Assembly: GCF_000182925.2 (NCBI RefSeq)
Contig: NC_026501.1
Coordinates: forward strand, 6,985,917 to 7,049,916
DNA length: 64,000 nt
Origin: Neurospora crassa OR74A
Lineage: Eukaryota > Ascomycota > Sordariomycetes > Sordariales > Sordariaceae
Direction: 5' to 3'
The position numbers and the translations under genes are program-made. The notes below the pieces were generated by a model. The model saw only the letters and a list, made by a program, of their open reading frames with translations, made no database searches and was not told the origin of the DNA. Positions 32,601 to 44,780 of the stretch are shown piece after piece. The number at the start of each line of letters is the position of its first letter. Position 1 is the stretch's first letter.

Positions 32601-35600
32601 TACCAGCTTCCTCCGCCTAACCAGGGTCATCGTGCCCCCGCCAACCCCTGGGCTTATTCGGATCCTACCTCTCAATCAACCCAATCCGGTAACAACATAT
32701 CGGCTGGTTCAGACGGCTTTGCCGGGTCCATTCAAATGACCAACAACGTCAACAGCCACCAAACTACCACCCATATTCAGGACACCTTAGAGCATGGTCG
32801 CCAACTATTCTTCTTTACGGAGCGAATCGTGATCCAGAGACAATTTCCCAGCTGGCAGAGTGGTGCGATTAATGCGGAGCTATGGAGACGATGGACTACC
32901 ATGGCTTCTAGTCGTCAAGAGAGTTACGTGACCAGGGCAACGGTGGCCCAAAACCAAGCTCAAACCCAGGCTCATCCCTCATTGCCTGCGCCATATCACT
33001 TAGCACCCCAACCTTCAGGCTCAAGCTTGTCTACGGAGGATGATTTAAAGGCCGGCAGGGAATACTACTTTTCGACACAGATGGGTTCTCTTCGAGCAAA
33101 GCACCCAACATACAGCCACCAACTCTTGTTAGATACGATTTCGAAAGCATGGAGCTCATTGCCACGGACCCATCGCGAATGGTTCAACAAGCAAGCCTTG
33201 TCGCAGAAGCAACAGCAGCCCCAGCTCGCTCCTTTGAACAATGCGAGGGCTGTGGGTCCGTCGCGAACTCGGAGCATCCCGTCTCTTTCTAGCATTGCAC
33301 CTCCTCCACCTCCTAGCGTAGTCCCAGGCATGCTCCCAGATCAAGCTCAACCTTTCCCTTCTCTTCAAAGTAGAGTGGCGGCGTTACGTGAGGAGGCCAA
33401 GGTAACACTTACCACGGCGCTTGCGATCGCAAAACCTGTTGTTGACAGAAATGGAATGGTCGTCGTTCGTACATCTACCAGGCTGTCGATCCCCGAGAAG
33501 GATTATATGGAAAGCAAAGCACGACTTGCCCCGTACCCAAATGTCGCTCATCTCGACCCGTGCCGCAAGGATCTGAACCGTGGCCGGACCTGGTGGATAA
33601 ACAAATACACAGATGGTCTTTTACGTCTACTCTCAGGAACGTCGGAACAACAAATCAGGCAGCAACTTGGCGTTGAGTGGGAAACCTGCCTAACTATGGG
33701 TGATCGTTTGAGGACCGATGATATGGCACGTATTGAAGAGGCGAAGTCGGCTCTCGCTAGGGAACGGAACAGTCTAAATGAGGTTATGTTACAACGGGCC
33801 ACGAAACGGGCGAGAACATACGGGGCCTCGACTTCTGCGACGGCTGCCGGCTCTGCGCAAAAAGGACCGGCTTCAGCCTCAGCCACATCACCGCCTGTGT
33901 CCGGCTACGAGGCTTTTGCTAAAGAAATGGAGGGACGCCTTCGGAAGAGGAACTCCAGCGCCTCGGCAGCATCGCTCAAGTCGGTGATACAACGGCGATG
34001 GGAAGCGATGGGTGAAACGCACCGGGCAGTCTACGCAACCATGGCCTTGGATAAAGCAAAGTCAGGATCTGGTACCGTGGCCCCCTCAACCTCAACCTCA
34101 ACCTCAACCTCAACCTCAACCTCAACCTCAACCTCAACCTCAACCTCGACCTCAACCTCGACCTCTGCGGTATCCGCTTCTACCAGCACTGCTGCGCCAA
34201 GCCGCAAATATGACGGTTTTGAGTATTATCTCAACACCGAAGGCCTTAACGTCAGAAGAAAGTATCCTGGATATTCCTACGACCAAGTTGTCGAAGCCAC
34301 GAAGCGGCAATGGGACGCTCTGACGTCCACGGCAAGGAGTAATTACAGTAACAAAGCGTTCGCGGCCGCACAACATCCGCTCGATAAGGGTATTTTCACC
34401 TGGCTGGAAGATACCTTCAAGAGAGTAGCCAAGGATAAAGCACCCGTCTCATCAACTCCGGCGGCGCAAAACTACAGCGCTTCTGGTAACAGCTCTTCAG
34501 AACCCCCGCAACATGGCGGCTTCGAGTTTTGGTTAAAATTTGAGGAACGAAAGTTCCGAGACAAGAACCCCGGGCTTACATATGAAGAAACGGTCACTGC
34601 TTTAAAAAAGACATGGGATGGCATGACGCAGATGGCCCGAAGAATCTACGAGGACATGGCAGCGAAGGCAAAAGTCAACGCGGACATAACAGCTAAGCCA
34701 ACTGCCTCGCAGGCGCCACCAAGCTCTTCATCCGCAGCTACCGCTTCTACGATCGGGGATTGTGGCCCATATGACTCACCTTCGGAGTATGGCCGGTACG
34801 ACGGCTTCACTTGGTTTCTTAACAGCGAAGGAGTGGATTATAAGAAACAAAACCCAAATGTTGCATACAGCGATCTAAGAACTGCAATGTACGCACGCTG
34901 GTGTGGCATGGGCAGTATAGAACGAAGCAAGTTCGAAAAGGTCGCGGGTACTTTGAAGCAGAGTGCCGAAGGTCGAGAGATGTTCAACAGACTGAGAGAA
35001 GCTTACAGCCTGCCCCCAGGGCAAGATCCTCGTGAGCGGTTAGCAGCCGCCAGGTGCCGCTCACCCTCGGATGCTGGTCGATATGACGGCTTCACCTGGT
35101 TTTATAACAGCGTAGGAGTGAGTCTCAAGAAACAAAATCCAGACCTTGGATACGACGAACACAGAACCGAAATCTACTCGCAATGGAGTGGCTTGAAAGC
35201 TATGCAACGGCGCGAGTACGAAAAGGTTGCGTATACTTTGAGGCAAAGTGCCCAAGGCCGGGCCTTGTTCAACAGACTAAGAGAAGCATTCGACCTGCCT
35301 CTGGAACGAGACCCTCGTTCGTGGATTCCGTCTCCCCCGCCGGATGCCGCCACCGCTACCACTGCCACTAGTATCATGACACGGGACGATTGGGAACGAA
35401 AATACGACGGCTGGAGTTTCTATCTCAACACTGCAGGGACGCTTCACTGTGACAGAAGAACTTCCTACGACTCTGTTGTTGCTAAGATGAAGGCGCGATG
35501 GAAGAGCATGAGTGCTGTCGAACGGCTTGCATATGAAGACGGGGCTAAGGCTGCCAGGATGAGTGGTAGACGCCAAGTAACTTTTAACAACTTGAGGATA

Positions 35601-36398
35601 GCCTGCGGCCTACCTGAGGAGCCGATCCCCCCTCCCCCTGCTCATGACGCTCCGCGAGGACCGACTTCTTCATCTGCCACTGCTACCGCGTTCACTGCCT
35701 CTTCTTCTGCACCAAGCTCTAATACCTCTAGAAGCATTACATGGGAGGCTTGGGCCTACAAATACGGCGGCTTTAACTGGTTCCTCAACACCTGGGGACA
35801 CGCTTTCAAGCAGGAGAATCGTGAGCTGGACTACGAGCTAGTTGTCACCATCACGGAGTCACGGTGGGAGCGCATGAGTCACGAAGAACGTCGTGATTTT
35901 GAAGATAAGGCAAAGCGGATGAGGGTGAATGTGGCAGGTCGCCGGATGTTCAACAAATTGCGGGAACTTTGCGGCTTACCCGAAGAGCCAGACATTCCCG
36001 AACCCGCCAAGACGGTAACGCCTCGTACTCCTTTTCCGAGCACATGGCGCGGCGTTGGCTCCAAAGCAGCCACTCCTTCACTGTCCTCCTCGCCCACACG
36101 ACCTGACCCGGCTTCCTTCTCACCAGCTGACCGTGCGTTGATGGAGATCGAGCCCAACAGAATGGCTGCCCCCTCTTCTAGCGCCGCGCCTGCCACGCCC
36201 GGGTTGAGTAACAAGGTGGCCAGGATTGACATCACCAGTGCTTGGGCTGTCAAATCTAGTAGGCTCAAAATTCCGCCCTTGACGCCGAGATCCGAGGGCG
36301 GATCGGCTTCGGCGTTTGGTTCGGGATCGAAGTCGGCGCCAAGGGGCGTGAAGAGAAAGGCTGAGCCGGATGTGATCGACTTGACTTTGGATGATTGA
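29639..36398 (+). CDS. Giant protein with up to nine HMG-box-like modules and a C-terminal SIM
   Basis: Three exons (29639-30673, 30741-31165, 31223-36398; donors GTACGT and GTAAGT) give about 2,211 residues. The N-terminus (MVRTRRMAAM) leads into a Lys/Ser/Pro-rich basic region, then an unrecognised folded region (about 170-950). From about residue 1010 on, nine degenerate modules of about 50 residues follow the HMG-box pattern: aromatic-rich first helix, basic +.K.P.hxY, then W..M...R..Y...A. Approximate starts are 1010, 1096, 1379, 1482, 1584, 1678, 1773, 1880 and 2000. The last four carry an added GR..FN.LRE...LP element. A Thr-Ser repeat encoded by a hexanucleotide precedes module 4. The C-terminus, KRKAEPDVIDLTLDD, combines a basic patch with a SUMO-interaction-type VIDLT core followed by Asp. 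Predicted nuclear and DNA- or chromatin-binding; exact role unknown. Confidence 0.75.
34086..34164 (+). repeat. In-frame hexanucleotide repeat (ACCTCA)n
   Basis: About thirteen copies of ACCTCA/ACCTCG inside the HMG-module gene, encoding an uninterrupted Thr-Ser dipeptide run between modules 3 and 4. The 6-bp unit keeps the frame whatever its copy number, so the linker length can vary between strains. Confidence 0.9.
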
Positions 36399-38788
36399 GT
36401 GTTGTTTAGTCGTGTGGTTGTATGGACTGGAAGGGAGAATCGGTGTTTCTCGATGGTTACAAGCAAGGATACGGGAGTTATGTGTACATACCATGGCGTA
36501 TGGCTTTTGATTTGTTCCGGTTTGGAAGACCGTTGGATCATTTCTCGATTCCAAGTGTTTGGAGTATTTTGTTGGATTTAGCATCATGATCTGGTCAATT
36601 GGTTGATCATTCCTATGAGGCTACTTGGATGCATCGGATGCTGTGTATTTGGAAAGAGCGAGAGGTTCTTTGCTTCTTGCTCTTGGCTTTGTCGTATACA
36701 CTTTTTGATCGTTCAAAAACAAGAAGTAAAATAATGAAGCGCACAGATTGTTATGCATCAACATCGATCCCTGGGTGAGGATTACGGCCGGCGCAGCTTG
36801 CGCTAACATCTCCTATGACCCCCATTACTTGAATACCTACACAATTGCTTTCGCTAGCGTCGGGTGGGCGGGATCCACAGTGGCCTAACGGGCGGGCTAT
36901 AGCGGAGAGCGGGCGGACCGCTGTGGAGGGCGCGCGGCAGGAACGGACGGACGGGTCGTCCCGGTCTTCATTGTTCCTGTTATCATCGTCATCGTCAGCG
37001 ATGGTAGTGATGATTGCCCGCTCTCTCTATCACTTCCCTTCTTCTGTTCATTCTCGTCATTTACGACTCGAGTTCTTTAATAACTCAACCCCCTTGGTAT
37101 TCTACTTTGTGAGATAAACCTAACCTGGTGCTGCAACCGACATCTTTGACAACTAGACAAAGGGGGACCCACATAAGGAACCTTCATTAGCGTAGGCGCT
37201 ACTACTGTACCTAGTGCATACTGCACAGTAGAATCAATCCCCTGGAACGGAACTGCATGCCGTAATTCAAGCCTGGGATTCTATATGCACTAAATGGTAT
37301 GGATATATACGGCATGGGCTAGACTGGAAGGAAGAAGCCCACATGGGAATCCAGCCAAAGACTGAAACACAAAATTCTGACAGTCTACTTATATTTCTAA
37401 CAGTCCAAGACCAAGTCCGTAGGTAAGTATATGGGCGTCGAAGACTAGCCGGGATTCATGTGGTGTGCAGTACGTACTTCCATGTGAGGCTGTATGTACC
37501 TAGCTGGGAAATAATCCAGCCCGCAAAAACCTACCTACCTATGCACCCATGGGCGTATACATAGGTATGCAGTTCCTAGCCGGAGGATGCAGTTAGGTTG
37601 CAGGGGTTTTTACTGTACTGTACTAAAATTGCCAAAAATACCTTTCTACCTTAGGCGCCGAGTTGTTAGAGGCAGGCATGTACTTTACCCGTCCCATTGG
37701 GAAGGGGCCCGGGAGGGTCAAGTTTTATCCTCGCAAGCCCGGCCTCGGCGCTTCAATGTAATGGTTCAGGTTTCCTTGGTGACATAAAAGAAAAAGAAAA
37801 AAAATCAAGAGGCAAGAAAAAAAGTCCCAAGCATTTGTTTCCATCCATCCATCCATCCATCCATCCTTGTCCTTATCCGCAGCGCTTGCTTGAGCTTCGG
37901 GTGGGTGATTGCATGAGATGAGACCAGGGGGATTCCATCGAGTGGTTCGAACCTTGTTCATCTTCTTTCTTTTTTTTTTCTTTTTTTTTTCTTTTGATTG
38001 GCTAGCGCTCTGCTTTTTCTGCTTTCGTTGGAAGGCTGTGTAAGTGCTCTGATGTTGTTGTGTACTATACATACTTGGTGGAGAGATGTAGGAGGGTGGT
38101 ATATGCCTGGTGATGGGTCTTGAAGAGTATCATCGTCTGCATCAAATTCCTTCCTGACTGTACAAAGGTGAAGCCGTTACGGTCTTTTTGTGTTCGATGT
38201 GGACTGTAGGTAGGTAGAGGTAGTTACCCGCGAAGTTTGTAACTGGTGATACGGGAGTGTGCGGCGCGTGGACAGTGACGCAGCAGACTGTGACCAACCT
38301 AAGTACTGTACCCCTCCTCCTCCCTTCCGTCATCGTTCCTTCCAGTTCTGCACCCCCAGCTTCTCCTGTAGTGCTGGTCTGGACCTGTAACGAATTAGGT
38401 AGGTATTTCTGGCTCGAGAAATGCCCAAACATCCCCTTGTTTGACTAGGTGCCCGGACCTGGTGTGGTGGCATGCTCCGATTAGCCGCCTCAATATCGCG
38501 ATCCGTCTGTAATGGTTGCCTCGGGCGGTTCAGCTGCAGCCTGCCTGGCCCCCAAATCCCAAATGGTCACGATGGCCATCCGCGGTTTAAATAACAGTGT
38601 CAAGCGCCCGGCCGCCCTACCTCTCTCTACCTGGGCCTTGGAAATTGATGTTAGTTGACCACACTGCATCTCTCCACCCATATCTGATTCTTTTCTTCTC
38701 GTGAAACCATCAAGACATACTTGCACTTTGGTCGTGTTTCTCTTCTAGTTGTCAAGACTTCGCTTCACTTTCACGTTTGTCGATCAAT
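36399..38788. other. Long intergenic stretch; promoter/leader of the next gene
   Basis: No gene supported. Short TAGGTA/CCTACC words are scattered from about 37400 to 37570. An (ATCC)n microsatellite lies at 37841-37866, and T/TTC runs at about 37968-37995. The last 200 bp are CT-rich, fitting the leader of the gene at 38789. Confidence 0.4.
37841..37866 (+). repeat. (ATCC)n microsatellite
   Basis: About six and a half copies of the tetranucleotide CCAT in intergenic DNA. Confidence 0.9.
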
Positions 38789-40056
38789 ATGGGAGCCGCA
38801 GTTGAGCCCGACCTGAAATCGACGGCGACAACGCCAACCCCGCATTCTTTCCCTTGTTCAACGCTTGATATCGAGACCGCTGAATCGCAACCTTCAGATT
38901 GCGATGTGAATCTCAAGATCCCCAAGGTTTTTCCTTGTGAAAACATCAAGGAAATGGCGGGAAACGTAGCCAGAATCGGAATTCGACCGTACAACAGCAC
39001 AAACCCGACATCGATGGCCTTGGTACCAGTGGAGACACCAAATGAAGACGGCACTACCACTGTCAAGCGCCATCTTCCAGGTCAACCGCGAGTTCGGCTG
39101 GACGATCAGAATCCCGGCAGTCATTGGAAGACCTTGACGACTTATTTGAATGAGAACCACCTGACCACGAAGCTGGATGGTATGTTCAAGTACATGAAGT
39201 ATGTCTTTGTAAGTTTCCTCCGAGTCCTTTTGAGCCGCCCTGGCACTGTTATACTAAGACTTGCAAGGTCCAAACTCCATCTTTCCTTCACATCATGTCT
39301 CTCCACCATCAGTACGCACACGACCGAGAGATCAAGATCGACGAGCATCCCTGTCTTCATCTGGTCTGGTACTACGAGCGAATCTACGTCAAACCCATCC
39401 CGGCCTACTTCTACTGCGCCGCCTTCTGGGAGTACATCGCCAACGCCCACCTGGATGTTTATCGAGCTTGCCTCGGCTTCATGAGGAGCTACTACTACTT
39501 GATCCAGTATGAGGTCGACTTTGCGTTGGCATGTGAGAAGATGTTGATCCCCAAGAAGTCCAACGGGCAATTTCCCACATACGAAGAGTGGTGCGACTTC
39601 ATCGAGCCCTTCACCAAAATCCACGACATCCAAGTCCCCAAGCGGTACCACTACGGCGAACTGCGCCTCAGTCGACTCAACATGGCTGCGGCATTCTTTA
39701 AGAGGAAGCTGGCCTTCTTCCACATTTACCCTCAATGGGGCTCCTTCCTCACCCACAGCCTGGGACCCCTGCTCACCATCTTTGCAATCTGCTCCGTCGT
39801 GCTCAACTCGATGCAGGTCAGTCTGCAGGCGCTCGACACAGATCTTCCGAAAGACCATGCATGGCCCACGTGGAAGGCCGTGTCGGTGTGGTTCCCCATT
39901 GTCGTGACGATTTTGATTGCCGTGGTGATCCTTCTGGCTTTCAGCGGCGTTTGTGTCATGGCTGTGGTAGATCTCTACAGTGGCATCAGGACGCGTCGCA
40001 AGAAAAGAAGAGGTGATGCGACAGCTGGCAAAAAGACACATGGCGTTATCTGGTAG
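38789..40056 (+). CDS. Two-TM fungal protein of unknown function
   Basis: Two exons (38789-39208 and 39268-40056, intron 59 nt, GTAAGT ... GCAAG) give 402 residues. The start is the ATG at 38789 (MGAAVEPDLK), since the upstream frame has only TTG. Residues about 45-245 form a soluble domain rich in Trp, Tyr, His and Cys (HHQYAHDREIKIDEHPCLHL, then VWYYERIYVKPIPAYFYC). A Phe/Tyr-rich helical stretch follows. Two transmembrane helices lie near residues 305-325 and 355-385, and the tail is basic (RTRRKKRRG). This arrangement matches a widespread ascomycete family sometimes listed as DUF6601 (from memory, not checked). Membrane location is well supported; function is unknown. Confidence 0.75.
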
Positions 40057-42209
40057 AGTGTTGTCTGTCGGAACGCCGATCGCCAGGACAGCCTTTGTCG
40101 GATGCCTCAGAACGTCCTTAGGTCAGACCGTTATGGAAAGAAGAACGGGGCTTCGGCGATATTAGGCCGATGCTTCCAGTGTCTTCTTCTTTGGGCAAAT
40201 GGGAGACAGCGAGGCAAAGCTAGGCCACCACTAAAAGCAACTCCAAACCCCGAATGTTCAAAACCCAACGATATCATCCTTAGCGTTAGCGGTAAGACTT
40301 TGCCCATTGTTTGAGGCGAGTTATAACGAGCATTACTAAAACTGGTTGAAGTAGCCTCGAGAAATGAAGCAAGCACGGCACCTCGATGCACGACCACAGA
40401 AAACTCGATAATGATTTTCCCTGCCTCCGTCGTGCCTGGGCCTTGTAACGGGCATGGTGCGATGTCGAGATGGCCAACACGTCTTATTGCTTTGTTTGAT
40501 TCATATTCGATGTTCTTGATGATAACGGCTCGGATACAGAGAATCGAGAGAATGAAAAACCCACGGTCAAAAGGAGTGAACACCCGTGATATGGTTAGGT
40601 ATTTCTGGGTCCGAATGGCCCTGGGAGGTGGACCTGAGCTGGCCGTTTCCACTTGGGTCGGGTGGCCAACATGTGGCGGTGGGCCTGAAGTTTGGACGAC
40701 AACGGTGTACTTATAATGTAATTCACTGTATCAACGACGAGATGAATGAATGATTTATGCTGCCGATTCGTCCGCACGATGCCAGGCTCTTCGGTCGCTG
40801 GAGACATCACTCAGTTAGCTGGTGCCCTGTGCTGGCTCGTTCTGGGGAGGGAAAAAAAGCGACAGTCCTAAGGTTGTTGGTGGCTATTACCCAACTTCAG
40901 AGAAATTGTAACTCTGGTCGTGGCTTCCACGTTGAAGAAAGAAGTTTGAAGGGCCCTTGGGGAGAGAAAGGTCGGCGTTGAAGGAATTCCGTACTGGTCA
41001 ACAGATGTACTTGTACGCCAGTTGGTGGAGCTGGGCCTGCCGGGACCTCAACCCGTGCTGTAAGTCTAGTGGGGTTGCACCATGCCGGGCTCGGCTCGGG
41101 GCCGTGTTCTTAGGCGGCACGGGAGTTGCCCTGTTGCTTCCTCAGTTCTCAGTTCTCAAATCTTGGGACATTCCGATGACCCATCCCGTGTTGGTGGGTT
41201 TGAGACTAATTAAGTAGAGGTAACCTTATGTCGTCCGAAATCTCGTGCGTCCCCGGGAACGAAATGTGTCTATATCATGAACTTTCTTTATCCAGTAATA
41301 CAGTGTTTGCGTTTTGGAGCCCTGGTTGTCGTGTATGTAAGTACACACGGACCACCCGTGTGCGATGAACTGCCTGGCATCAACTGCCCGATTTCTCAAC
41401 GTTCCACGACCGCAATTAGGTGTCTCGCATAGTTCTCGTCTTCATCACCGATGACATGGGAACAACACCATGGCCCGGGTCTTGTCCGCGTACATACACT
41501 ATGTACTCTAGATAGGCCAAGTCGGCGGCCGGCAGGTTCAGCTCGCTAGGCCCTGTCGGGAAGTTCCCCACTTCGGATCGGCACTCTGGATCTCGAGTCA
41601 AATCCCCGGCGTCAATGGCGACGCCCACCGCTCCACCATCTTTCTCATTCCCGGAGCACAGCACTACCACCTTCCCGAAGGAGAGTTTCGGCCTGCCTCA
41701 TCCATCGATTCTGTTGGGAGCCTTCGGGAGGCCAATATTGGAGCAGCACCTAAGCAGCATTCATTACAGTGGCACAGCGTTGAACAGCGCAGGCTGGACC
41801 CATCGCCGGGCATCGGCATCTACAGTACGGGCAGCATCCACCATCACAGCCAACCGCCCGCTCCGGCTTATGGCGCAGCTTACCGCAGATTTTAGCGTTC
41901 GTCATTTGCTCCGCATCATCGCGGTCGTTTGTCACGGTCGTTACATGGCTTTGTAGCCAGACGAAAGGTATGAACTCTCACGTACGATACGCGCCTTCAG
42001 TGATATTGGTCCAGGTCCAACAACCTCATCAACCTAGACCCCAAAGAGGAAGGTGAACTATTCACTGGACCCTTGCTGATCGCCTGGCTTTTCAGGTTCC
42101 CTTCATCTTTCCTCAAGTTTCCCAGTATTTATTCCAGGTAAGTGGCCTCTTTTTGGAGGCGTTCCTTTCCTTCGCCCACACTCGTCGTCGTCGTTTTGAG
42201 ACCTTCAAA
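40057..42209. other. Intergenic, no supported gene
   Basis: Two kilobases of mixed composition. Open frames at 40131-40652 (-) and 41615-41956 (+) are Ser/Pro/Ala-rich, lack domains and have no neighbouring exons that improve them. The last 150 bp before 42210 are pyrimidine-rich and fit the leader of the peptidase gene. Confidence 0.4.
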
Positions 42210-44017
42210 ATGATGGGACTTGGACGTCTGCTGGCCGCCACGGCCTGCGTTGCGCAACTAGCCTCCGCTCTTGCGCCCGCTTTTGCGCCCCTGTCTGTCC
42301 GGAACCTTCGCTTGTCGGTAAGTCCTCAGTGCTCCTCCCATTGCTTTCTGGACAGATCGTGACTAACAGGCATTTCAGTCAGAGAGCGATCTTGCGCTGG
42401 AGCCGGAGGGTGATTTCACCATCCAGGAGAGCACCGACCCCACGCTTCTATACCCGGCCCGGACCATCAAGGTTCCCGTTGACCACTTCCACAACGACAC
42501 CAAGTATGAGCCGCATACCAACGATACTTTCGACCTGCGCTACTGGTTCGACGCGACCTACTATAAGAAGGGAGGTCCCGTCATTGTTCTAGCTGCCGGT
42601 GAGACGAGCGGTGTCGGACGTCTCCAGTTCCTCCAAAAGGGCATAGTATACCAGCTCGCCAAGGCGACTGGTGGGGTTGGCGTCATCCTCGAGCACCGCT
42701 ACTATGGCAAGAGTCTGCCTACCTCCGACTTCAGCACGAAGAACCTGCGCTTCCTCACTACTGATCAAGCGCTAGCCGATACCGTCTACTTTGCCAAGAA
42801 CGTCAAGTTCGCCGGTCTTGAGCACCTGGACCTGACTGCGCCCAACACTCCCTACATTGCCTACGGAGGTTCGTATGCTGGCGCCTTCGTCGCCTTCCTG
42901 CGCAAGCTGTACCCCGATGTTTACTGGGGGGCCATTTCCTCGTCCGGTGTCACTGAGGCCATCTATGACTATTGGCAATACTACGAAGCCGCGCGGATCT
43001 ACGGTCCTAAGGACTGTGTGACTGCTACCCAAAAGTTGACCCACGTTGTCGACAACATCATCCTCAACAAGGCCAACGCCAGATACGTGCAGAAGCTCAA
43101 GGATACATTCGGTCTCGGCAACCTCACCCACACCGATGACTTTGCCAACACCATCAGCTTCGGCATCGCAGGACTGCAATCCACCAACTGGGATCCCGCG
43201 TTGAACGACACCTCATACGGCGAATACTGCAACAATGTCAGCTCCAATGCGCTGCTGTATCCCGAGACGGCTCGTCTTGAGAAGGACGTCCAGGAGCTCT
43301 TGACTGTTGGCGGATACGGCAAGGAGGTCAAGACGCTTACAAATCAGTTTTTGAACTACATTGGCTATGTCAATGTCACCTCAGTCCAGTCGTGCGACGG
43401 GGATCAGAATGCCTGCTTTACCTCCTATGACAGTGAATTCTACAAGAAGGACGATCTTAAGCAGACGTGGCGCTTGTGGCTGTATCAGGTTTGCGATCAG
43501 TAAGTAGAACACTTCTTCATCAGTTTTTTTTTTCGGAATCAACTAACATGGTCCCTACAGATGGGGCTTCCTCCAAACCGGGTCCGGTGTTCCGCACAAC
43601 CAGCTCCCGCTGATCTCCCGCGCTATCGACCTCAACTACACGTCCATCGCCTGCCGCGAGGCCTTCAACATCAACAAGCCTTCGGACGTCGAGTCCATCA
43701 ACAAGTACGGTGGCTTCGGCATCAGCTACCCGCGCCTGGCCATCATTGACGGCGAGAAGGACCCCTGGCGCGCGGCCACCCCGCACGCCATCGGCCTCAA
43801 GGATCGCAAGAGCACCATCAGCGAACCCTTTATCCTGATCAAGGACGGCGTGCACCACTGGGACGAGAACGGCCTGTTCCCCAACGAGACCGCCCCCAAC
43901 TTCCCCCCTAAGCCGGTGGAGGAGACGCAGAGGGCCATCAAGAACTTTGTGCAGGCTTGGCTTCAGGACTTTAAGAAGAGCGGGCATGGACATGGACATG
44001 GAAGTACGAAGCCTTGA
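42210..44017 (+). CDS. Secreted serine peptidase, family S28
   Basis: A prolyl carboxypeptidase/dipeptidyl-peptidase II-type serine peptidase, probably secreted and active on proline-containing peptides. Three exons (42210-42317, 42379-43499, 43561-44017; donors GTAAGT) give 561 residues. The signal peptide MMGLGRLLAATACVAQLASA is followed by a mature chain with several N-glycosylation sequons (for example NDT and NVS). The catalytic Ser is in AYGGSYAGA (near residue 215), after LEHRYYGKSLP. The catalytic Asp lies in IIDGEKDPWR and the His in DGVHHWDENG near the C-terminus. The His-Gly repeat at the extreme C-terminus (HGHGHGS) is unusual. Length fits the family. Confidence 0.9.
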
Positions 44018-44780
44018 GAAGCCCATGTATCGAGGGTCGACTAGTGGCTTGTGTTGTGAACGGGTGTCATACTAACCTTTTCCCAGGTGCCGGCGTCCAT
44101 GATGAGCAGCAGGTTTTAGGGGACTTGTGACGGAAAGGCATGTTGAGCGGGATCATTAACCGAGCAAGCATGCTTAAATTAAATACAAAGCATCTGGATA
44201 GCAGTGAGCGGAAAGAGTCTTGGATACCGTACACAGGTTCATGAATATGTATGTTGATGTATACTCAATACACCTCTTTGTATTTCTTGTTACGATCTTT
44301 GCCGCTGTACCTACAATTCAGAGAACAGGAGAGCCTTCAAGACGAGCAATTGGACCAATGATGGCAATTCGTGGGTCAAGGTGGTAAAGAAGAGGAGTTA
44401 CGTTCCACTGTCCGGAATAAGTACTCTACAGGGTTTGAGTGGAAGGTGAGTGACAGCTTCAGTTCCATATTAGCCCTATGGTCAGTGTGACTTTGCGATT
44501 AGCAAGCGCTTTACGCGATACTCCGCGACATTCCATCCTTTCCTCTTCTTGCCCGTCAGCCTCTTCAGATCTTTAATATCGTCAAAAACTTTTAGCCAAA
44601 TAATGTTATGAAACCAGGCAGATACAGAAATATAAACCGAACAAGCGGCGTTGAGTGTAAGCCCAGTTCATTAGTCATCAACAGTGGAAATGAAAAAGCA
44701 CAAAGAGGTATCATCGCAGTCGTCATTACATCTTCCGTCCCTTCTTCCATCCTCAACTTCCTCATCCCGTCTGGCTTATT
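44018..44780. other. Convergent 3' flanks, no gene seen
   Basis: Lies between the 3' ends of the peptidase and copper-transporter genes. No coding or structural signal recognised. The open frame beginning at 44608 is mostly the reverse shadow of the transporter gene. Confidence 0.4.

Noticed and set aside
37935-37960. GGTTCGAACC resembling a tRNA B box
   Set aside because: Flanking bases do not pair as a T arm, and no A box or acceptor stem can be drawn.
43520-44026. 168-residue minus-strand frame
   Set aside because: Exact shadow of the last exon of the S28 peptidase on the GC-rich opposite strand.
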